Source: Dacryopinax spathularia
Lineage: Eukaryota > Basidiomycota > Dacrymycetes > Dacrymycetales > Dacrymycetaceae
DNA length: 64,000 nucleotides
Direction of reading: 5' to 3'
NCBI GenBank assembly: GCA_037974965.1
Contig: JBBPFI010000004.1
Span: forward strand, 372,001-436,000
The position numbers and the translations under genes were made by a program. Positions 57,340 to 64,000 of the stretch are shown in pieces. Every line of letters starts with the position of its first letter. The stretch's first letter is position 1. The notes beneath the pieces are model-generated. The model saw only the letters and a program-made list of their open reading frames with translations. It was not told where the DNA came from and did not search any database.

Positions 57340-59168
57340 TTAAGGATCCGTCCGCCGCCTCTTCGCCGCCTGCTCCTTCGTCAGATATACACAGCTGAAG
57401 TCAGGCACTAGCTGGGCCATCTTCAGGGCGAGCTCGTTGTCAATCTTGGGGCAACCGTCGACAATGAGAGTCTGGATAGGCTTGATGTCGCTAAGTGTGG
57501 CGGACATGGTCGTTGTCTCGCCTTTCATTGCTGCGTGCTCGGGCGGCGGAAGGTGCGAGCGGACCAGGCGCAGGAGCGGACTGCCGGTGATGCGTGTACT
57601 ATGTGTGAACTTGACATGTTGCAAGCGCGGCCAGCAGGATCGTTCGGCGAGATCCTCGATTAGCGCATTGCTGAGGTCCATACTGCGGGAGATCTCCAGA
57701 GTGTTAAGGTTGTGATAGGAGGCCATATGGCTTCGAAGCCACGGCTCGTCCAGGCTTGTGCTGCAGAACTCCAGTTCTTCCAGGACCGAATCATTGAGCT
57801 TCAAATTGGCGAGGAACTCTGCTGCTCGGAGACGGGTGCAGTGGTCCAGCCGGAGACGCCGTAACGAAGGTACTTCCATATTCTTCGAAAATGCGAGCCA
57901 GTTGCCCGGGCCGTTGAGTTCCATGCTCTCGAGCGAGCCGAGGACCAGCCGGTCGTCGTCACTTGGTGGTAGGCTTGCATCCGTGCCGGAGGAGGGAACG
58001 GGACTCTTCAGCGAGAGCTCGCGAAGGTTCGGCAAGCCTGTGACTATGCGGCGGAACGTGGCGGCTGGCGTGGCACAGGAATATATCGACTTGATTACGA
58101 GGACCTCCAGTGTGCGAGAAGCCAGTTCAGCAGGAATCCGGACGTATCCATGCAGCTCGAGGCGCCTTAACGAGATGAAGGGGGGAACACTGAAGGCGGC
58201 GTTGCCTTGCGGATTCTTGAGCGACACTTGCAATACAAGTTCGTGTAGTGTCTCGTAGATCCTCGAACTAAGGTTGTCGAAGATGATGTCCCGAAGGGTT
58301 TGATTGATGCTGAGCTCGAGACGCCTGGGTCTGCTCTCGTCGAAGGTATGGATGAGGTCTGCGAACCATTCCTGTCGATCAACCGATAACTGAAAGTCGC
58401 TCGGTATCCGGAGGTCCATACATCGACCACGGGACCGCTTCAGCCAGGTTGCCGCCTTCAGCTCCGGTTTGGATCGACCAAGTGTAAGCGTAGTCCATAG
58501 CCTCGAGTTCGAAATCGCGATTTCCCTCCACCGTCGGCAGACATGTGAAGCGAGGATAGGCGCCGCTACTTCATGGTCCATCCACTCGAAGAATACGATG
58601 CTGAGAAGCTCATATGGAAGCTTGTGAACATGGCATATTGGCAGGGGTGCATCAGCCGCTTCACGAGCCTGAATGGCGGCAACAGCCTCGTCGCGGATGG
58701 CAGCAATTTCCGCCCGCTTCGCCTTGTCGGAGAGCGAAAGTCGCTCGACCGCGAGCGCGCACATGTTGAGAGATCGCTCCAGCTTGTTAAGTCGTAAGAA
58801 GAGGCGTGCAGATCTTATGTAGCCCTACGCCGTGCGTCAAAAAGGAGTCATGCAGTAAGGAGCACAGGAGAGCCCCTTTAGCAGGATAGCGCACCTTGGC
58901 TTGTTCAGGAGCTAGCTCGATGACTTTCCTCGCGTCACTGAGAGCTTCTTTATACCTCTTAAGCCTCTCAAATGTCGCTGCACGAGCATCGAAAAGCTGA
59001 TGCGAATTCGGGTCGGATTGAATACACTGTAACGTGACGTCAGACTGGCCTCACAAGTCACAAGACCAGACGTACACTATTGAAGCACTTTAACGCATCT
59101 TCCAGCTTCCCTTTCCTGAAGAATGACAGAGCCGAAGCAAAGCTCTCTTTTGTTTGTATAGAAGGCAT
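57340..59168 (-). CDS. Pof3/Dia2-like TPR, F-box and leucine-rich repeat protein
   Basis: Spliced N terminus MPSIQTKESFASALSFFRKG, LEDALKCFNS, CIQSDPNSHQLFDARAATFE, RLKRYKEALSDARKVIELAP, GYIRSARLFLRLNKLERSLN forms about three TPRs. An F-box follows (CHVHKLPYELLSIVFFEWMD, ASHVCRRWREIAISNSRLWT). Leucine-rich repeats then run for about 300 residues (LRRLELHGY, LPNLRELSLKSP, LEELEFCSTSLDEPWLRSHM, IQTLIVDGCPKI). A basic end AAKRRRTDP may be a nuclear signal. TPR plus F-box plus LRR is the layout of Pof3/Dia2, SCF receptors acting in replication and genome stability; orthology is inferred. Start ATG 59168; introns follow FNS and QAK. Confidence 0.78.
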
Positions 59169-59315
59169 GGTGATCGTTTACTTTGCATGTGTCGGATACA
59201 GGACCAGGTCGGCCATGTACGTCGCGTCCCCTAATTAGCCCCCAAACGGCCAGGTCGCGGGGTCAAAATGGTCACGTGCATATGAGGCATAATTCATGCA
59301 AAAAGTGAAATTGCT
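59169..59315. other. Spacer upstream of the Pof3-like gene
   Basis: Promoter-sized gap between the F-box gene and the tRNA; nothing further is recognised. Confidence 0.4.
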
Positions 59316-59394
59316 TAGCAGGAACTAGTCTTGATCTAGTGACCTCAGGGTTCCATGTTATGAGCCCTGCGCGCTTCCGCTGCGCCACCCTGCT
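59316..59394 (-). tRNA. Initiator tRNA-Met (anticodon CAU) with a 7-nt intron
   Basis: Acceptor arms AGCAGGG/TCCTGCT pair with an A1:U72 pair; the D arm is TGGCGCAGCGGAAGCGC; anticodon stem CAGGG/CCCTG encloses CTCATAA plus seven extra bases; T stem ACTAG/CTAGT encloses ATCAAGA with A54 in place of T54. The A1:U72 pair, the A54 and the D arm are initiator marks, and the anticodon arm matches yeast initiator except for the extra seven bases next to position 37, read as a tiny intron. Total 79 nt. The T loop carries A57 and G59, unlike the usual ATCGAAA. Confidence 0.88.
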
Positions 59395-59554
59395 TGCGGA
59401 TGAAGGTGGTCATAACTCAAATAGATGGCCTAACAAGGTGGATAGCATTGGGCAAACGTTCGTTCTATGATTATACTCCGCACCGTTCATTCGTAACAAA
59501 CATCCTTAGAAACGATACATAAGGTGCCCAGTATGAGTAGACTACAAGAATGAG
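59395..59554. other. Spacer between tRNA-Met and PAN2 3' end
   Basis: 160 bp, no supported gene. Confidence 0.4.
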
Positions 59555-62500
59555 TCATGACGGTTGTACATTGTTACCAGCGTTGGCTGATGGGCCCCCT
59601 CTTGAGGGGCGGTTGTTCGGAGACAAGATGGTCCGTGTCCCGTAGGGATGGGAAAAGCGGGGCGCCGGTGGTGGGGTACGAGGTGGAGGTGTACGATCTC
59701 TCTCTCCTACCAGGACTTTGTGTGTTCCATACGCAGTGGAGGACCGGAAACGAGGGGGTGTTGGGAAGTTGCCGCGACCGTGGGCTGCGGAAGGATTTGG
59801 ACTTGTGGTCTGATGGCGAGGAATTTGGGGAGAAGCCTGGCGCAGCGGTGTGGCAGGAACGACATCTGGCATCCCTCCAGCAGCCGCGGCTGTAGACGCG
59901 CAGGATTGGGATATAGGCGGTGCAGGTTCTTCAGGTACCTTGAAGTTCTGCAAGGGCATCAGCGTAGTCTAGTCATGGGAGTCTGCTGCCTACCAGTTCT
60001 CTGCCCTCGGAGGCGAGTCTGTCAAGTAGCTCATCGAACTTGCCTTCGCCTTCAAGTAGCATGTAGGCCTTATATAACATCAAGGCCGTCCGCGCGTCTT
60101 CGATAGAATCATGGTTCCCCGTCTGGATGTTTCCCTTTAACAGGAACCAGGCAAGGAAGCGCAAACTGATCTTGCGGGATTTATTTCTCAGGTGATATAG
60201 TGATACAGTGTCGATAACTTGATCTGGCGGGACAAATATGTCTATGCCACATCATCAGCACGGTTGGTTACAACTGAAACAGGAACTCACTGATAATCCT
60301 CCAATCCTGTGCCAGACCGTGTCCAACAAAGATACAGCCCAGATCCACAAGCAATCTGATCTTCTGGTATACCGTCTTGAGCGTAACAACCGTGTGCTTG
60401 GAGACGGAGGGGTCAAGATCACCAGCTAGCGCAAAGATATCAGCAACGAGTAAATCAGCAAACACTGTACGTACGTTCAATGCCAGAAAACGGAGTCACA
60501 TAGTCATATATAGGTTCCAGGATCTGAACGTAATCATCGATAAACGGCACTCCTTCCTTCGGTCCATCTCCTCGCACAACCGAGACTCGAGCAAGCGCAA
60601 AGCGATTTGGACGCAGAACCTTTCGGAACTGGTCTGACCGAGCTTCAACTTCTTCCTTCAGTAAGCTGTCAGCGGGAGGCGTGCAGACCGATAAGGGGCA
60701 TACCTTCTGCATCTGCACGAACTCAGTATCGATGGCAACCAATGTGCCGGGTTTGGGAATTTCGTTCCAAGTGAGTATATCATGCATGATCTTGGTTGGA
60801 TCCCGGTGCCTATGGCCAATTGAGCAAACGGTACGCCGGAGATTGGAATTCCGTACCATGACAGGCAAATGTCCTGAGTCAGGATTGTGGGATCCAGCTT
60901 CATGGGCAGACTAGAGAGATCGACGACGCTCTCCGAATCTACTCGCTCGAACCACAGACTAGTGGGGACTTTCCAAGTTGCAGGGAAACTGAGAGCATCA
61001 CGCTCCGGGATGTTCTGAACCGAGAAGTCGTTGAATATGTACCACGGACTGTCTGTGGGCTCTCTGGCTTGGTTGTCCGGTACTACAGAAAAGCTTCAGT
61101 AGGTTTCAGAAGGTGTCGGGAGATGTACGAACTCTTGACCAATGCGACAAGATGCGACGTTCCTTTATCGGTCTTTACTTGAACAATGATACCCTGTAGG
61201 ATGTTCAGGAACCATTCGACAGCGGATGCGAGGACGTACGCGTAGCTCGTACTCCACTGTGACATCGACAGCCTCGCTGTCATTATCCACGATACTTTCC
61301 ATCTTTGCCGTAACCCTGCTTTTCAAGAAACGTTCGCCTTTTCGTCCATCGGCCCAATAGCTTGCATTTTCCGGTGACTGTGCGGCGGCATTCACCGCCA
61401 GGATCGGCGGTAAGCTACGACCACGTAAGACGCGTCTAGAGCCGCTGATGGTGACATTGCGACAGGTCGGACAAGTTCCTTTGTAAGTCATATTGCGACT
61501 GAGTGAGGAGGACAAGATAGACTCGAAATCGCTGGCAGGAGGCGGTTCGTTCGACAAGCCCTGCTCCGTGTAAGTATGGCAGCCAACCTATGAGCTGCAT
61601 GCACGAACCTTTCTAGGATATATCAGATCTACAACGTGCGACACACCCTCTTTGGTACTCGTAGCGCGGCATTGTAGACAAGTGACCACAGTGGTAGTGT
61701 TAAGACCAGTAAGTTGCGTGATAGGTGACATGGGTAACGGTCGTCCGCGGAGATCCTGACAGAGGGAGGGATTCTTGTCCGGTTTTTTATCGGCTTCCAC
61801 GGTCATTTGATCAAGAAGGAATCGTTGAAACGTCTGGATCAGAGTGCCGTAATCACTTGTGTTGTCCTGGTAGTCCGACTCCACCAGGCCAAGGGCATTT
61901 GCTGCACAATTGCACTATCAGTAAGATGTGCGTGTCATTTGTGGGAAACCCCTCACCCTGTGGGAAGGAGCTGACCGCCTTGCAGAAGTTCCCTGAATGA
62001 CAATTTACCCCTTTGGCGTCATCCAGATTCTTGCAGACAAAGCCAACTTCACAAAGGAGGCATTGTTCGCGCGGACATGTGGACGCAACATGCGATTGTG
62101 CAACTTTGTGAATCGGTCGGGTAAAGAATAGAATCTGTAGCAACGGGTTGGTGTAGCAGTTCAAGATGTGCGTTTCTAGACCGCTGTATGGTGTGCGATT
62201 ATAGCGCCTGTATCGTATTAGTCTCTTTCAACGGATGCGGCAATTCTGATGTACTGACTCGAAATCAAAGTCTTCCACCCCGAAATGCGAATATTCAATA
62301 TCCACCTTCCTGTAGTGTTTCGGAATTTGATCGTCCTGTCCATCCGTTACTGGGGAAGAAGCCTAACGAAAGCACTTCAGGACGATTTCGGCCACGTCTG
62401 TATTAACTCTACCTCAACAGCACCGCGCCTGGCCCTCTCGCTCTTGAATTTTGCTTGCTTTGCCTCTTCTTTCTTGGCGACAACGTTTCGGCGCCCTCGA

Positions 62501-63895
62501 AGCTCACGGGGCAAAGCTGCCCAACCGACAAAGTCGACCACCTTCATAGACGACAGCACCTGCTGCGGTATCTTCGGGGGTGGGTAGCAGGGCTCAAGAC
62601 CAGGAGCAAACGACGTAGTCCACCGTGACAAAAGCGGGGTCGTATAGTAGGGCATTCCAACCATATTCAGCGGGCTGGACCTGGTTTAGCAAAGACCACC
62701 TTTGTAGAGTGGGGAACATGCGAACGTATTATCACTCCATTCAATCTCGGGCGGCTGTTCTGGCACATCTGGCACCTCACCCGGCATGCCGCTAGATCCG
62801 TTGAACGGCACTCGTTCATCCTCCGCCGTGGAGGTAAGCAAGTGGACCAGACCTTCCGCATCACCGAATCCCACATAAGTGCCATTTGCCGAAATGGCAC
62901 TACTTGTCAAGTATGATGTAATGTCGAGCTAGGAACACATTTCAATGGACTCAAGGTATGAGAGCAATAAACGTACCTGATGGAATTCGCCGCTATCGTT
63001 CTGATTGCTTATGTCAACACCATGAACCAGGCCTGTACTTGAAGCCACAAAGATCATAGTTGAGCGATTGGGATGGACGTTGATGAACGCAGGTGCAGAG
63101 AAAGGGACAGGAGACAACGGTCGCAGACTTCGCAGGTCGTACAATTTCACCAGAGGCTCCGGATACGGCCGTCCTTGCCTGCAGCCACGTAAGTTGGAGC
63201 GTCAAGCGCATATAGTGACCGCAATCGATACCTCATATTCAGGCCAACGGAGAATGTAAAGTTCCCGCTGACTTCGAGACATTGAACGGCGCCGTTATGT
63301 GCCTTGACCTCTGCCGTACTGTGCACAAGACCGCGAGCCTGACGAAGATCATAGGTGCGCAAGTAGCCGTCCGTAGCACCGGTCACCACGCTACCGCTGG
63401 ATGAAGACCGCATTTGGGTAATCGGTGCTGAGGTGGGAATCTGGCGCGATACGGTTCCAGTTGGAACGGAGAGTTCCTGGATAGCGCTCGCCGTCGCAAG
63501 CAGGACACCAGTCGACGACGTAGGGTGGTTGGCGAACGTTGATAAAGGCAATAGCGATCTGTACATTCGATAAGATACCAGTTATTTCAATATGTAGAAC
63601 AATAGGCGCGCCTGTAATACCATCGCGGAACGCCGCCCCGCGTCCTCCCACCTACTCCTGCACTGCAGATACTCCGGATCTCCCTGTCCGTGATGATGAT
63701 CCTCTGGACACCGGGCGGAGGCACTGGATGTCCAGCCACAGGATACCGAACGCTCGAGGGTGTAAGACCATTGTAAGCTGAGACGATGCCAGATGCTGAT
63801 CCAGACCATAACGTGTCCGAGAACGGGTCGAACGCCAGCGCCGACACGGGCTCAGGCGTGAAGGTCAACGGCGGGACCGTGTGGTACGCCGACAT
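59555..63895 (-). CDS. pan2: PAN2 poly(A)-specific ribonuclease catalytic subunit
   Basis: Catalytic subunit of PAN2-PAN3, which trims mRNA poly(A) tails in the cytoplasm. N-terminal WD40 part: [40 protein letters not shown]-type blade ([19 protein letters not shown]), [20 protein letters not shown]. The inactive ubiquitin-hydrolase-like domain has [55 protein letters not shown]. The DEDD nuclease has Asp and Glu in [13 protein letters not shown], Asp in [15 protein letters not shown], and the final His/Asp in [21 protein letters not shown] Pro-rich tail of about 120 residues ends NNVQPS and carries two YGT motifs. Over fifteen introns are inferred. The ATG at 63895 begins a typical PAN2 start ([20 protein letters not shown]), with a stop in frame upstream unless a further exon lies past the window. 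Confidence 0.93.
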
Positions 63896-64000
63896 TCCCG
63901 CCGTCCAAACCGAAGGGGTATTTCCACAAACGAGCCCTTGTCAACAAGTCGACAGTACGACCTTCAGGAGGCCATGGGCGATCAGTACCGAAGATGAGGG
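63896..64000. other. Window edge upstream of PAN2
   Basis: 105 bp, probably PAN2 5' UTR or promoter. An acceptor-like GACTTGTTGACAAG could mean an upstream exon beyond the window. Confidence 0.3.

Overview
The window is nuclear DNA of a fungus, most likely a basidiomycete of the Agaricomycotina. Genes lie close together on both strands and almost all are split by short GT-AG introns of about 43-60 nt, many with a CTAAC-like branch point. Nearly every gene is a recognisable eukaryotic housekeeping gene. The CxC5/CxC6 cysteine-cluster protein at 13.6-16.9 kb belongs to a KDZ-transposon-associated group known mainly from mushroom-forming fungi.

Layout, left to right: a 5'-truncated bestrophin-like channel (+); the 24 kDa subunit of complex I (-); a secreted GH5-type glycosidase (+); the tri-snRNP 27 kDa protein (-); a probable mitochondrial RRM-like protein (+); cap-binding protein CBP20 (-); a GYP7-type Rab GAP (-). 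Next comes an accessory island, about 13.2-24.2 kb, then PDCD5 (+), the NOT4 ubiquitin ligase (+), a Bni1/SepA-type diaphanous formin (-), a Src1/MAN1-type inner nuclear membrane protein (+), two tandem AKR7-type aldo-keto reductases (+), the centromeric histone CENP-A (-, four exons, none obvious as a single open frame), SF3B4 (+), SmgGDS/RAP1GDS1 (+), tRNA-Glu (+), a NEPRO/RMP1-like protein (+), the OST3/6 oligosaccharyltransferase subunit (-), a beta-adaptin (+), an OTU6-type deubiquitinase (-), an SPFH/band-7 protein (+), a Pof3-like TPR/F-box/LRR protein (-), an initiator tRNA-Met with a tiny intron (-) and PAN2 (-).

The island between the GYP7-like gene and PDCD5 is unlike the rest. It holds a CxC5/CxC6 KDZ-type transposase-related protein, two orphan genes and a Cys-cluster protein. 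It also holds six tracts of one AACC-rich minisatellite (about 2.3 kb in total), five copies of a 21-bp motif within 2.2 kb, and a group of perfect inverted repeats at its right edge. A 15-mer made of GCACCAC units is present at both edges. Together these suggest a large transposon, or the remains of one, carrying cargo genes. That is an inference; the repeats and gene content are read directly from the sequence.

Outside the island the genes serve core processes: splicing and mRNA fate (SNRNP27, CBP20, SF3B4, NOT4, PAN2), trafficking and polarity (GYP7, formin, beta-adaptin, SmgGDS), chromosome and nuclear envelope (CENP-A, Src1/MAN1), ubiquitin (NOT4, OTU6, Pof3-like) and mitochondria (complex I 24 kDa, RRM-like protein). 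Neighbours are not functionally clustered except for the tandem aldo-keto reductase pair.
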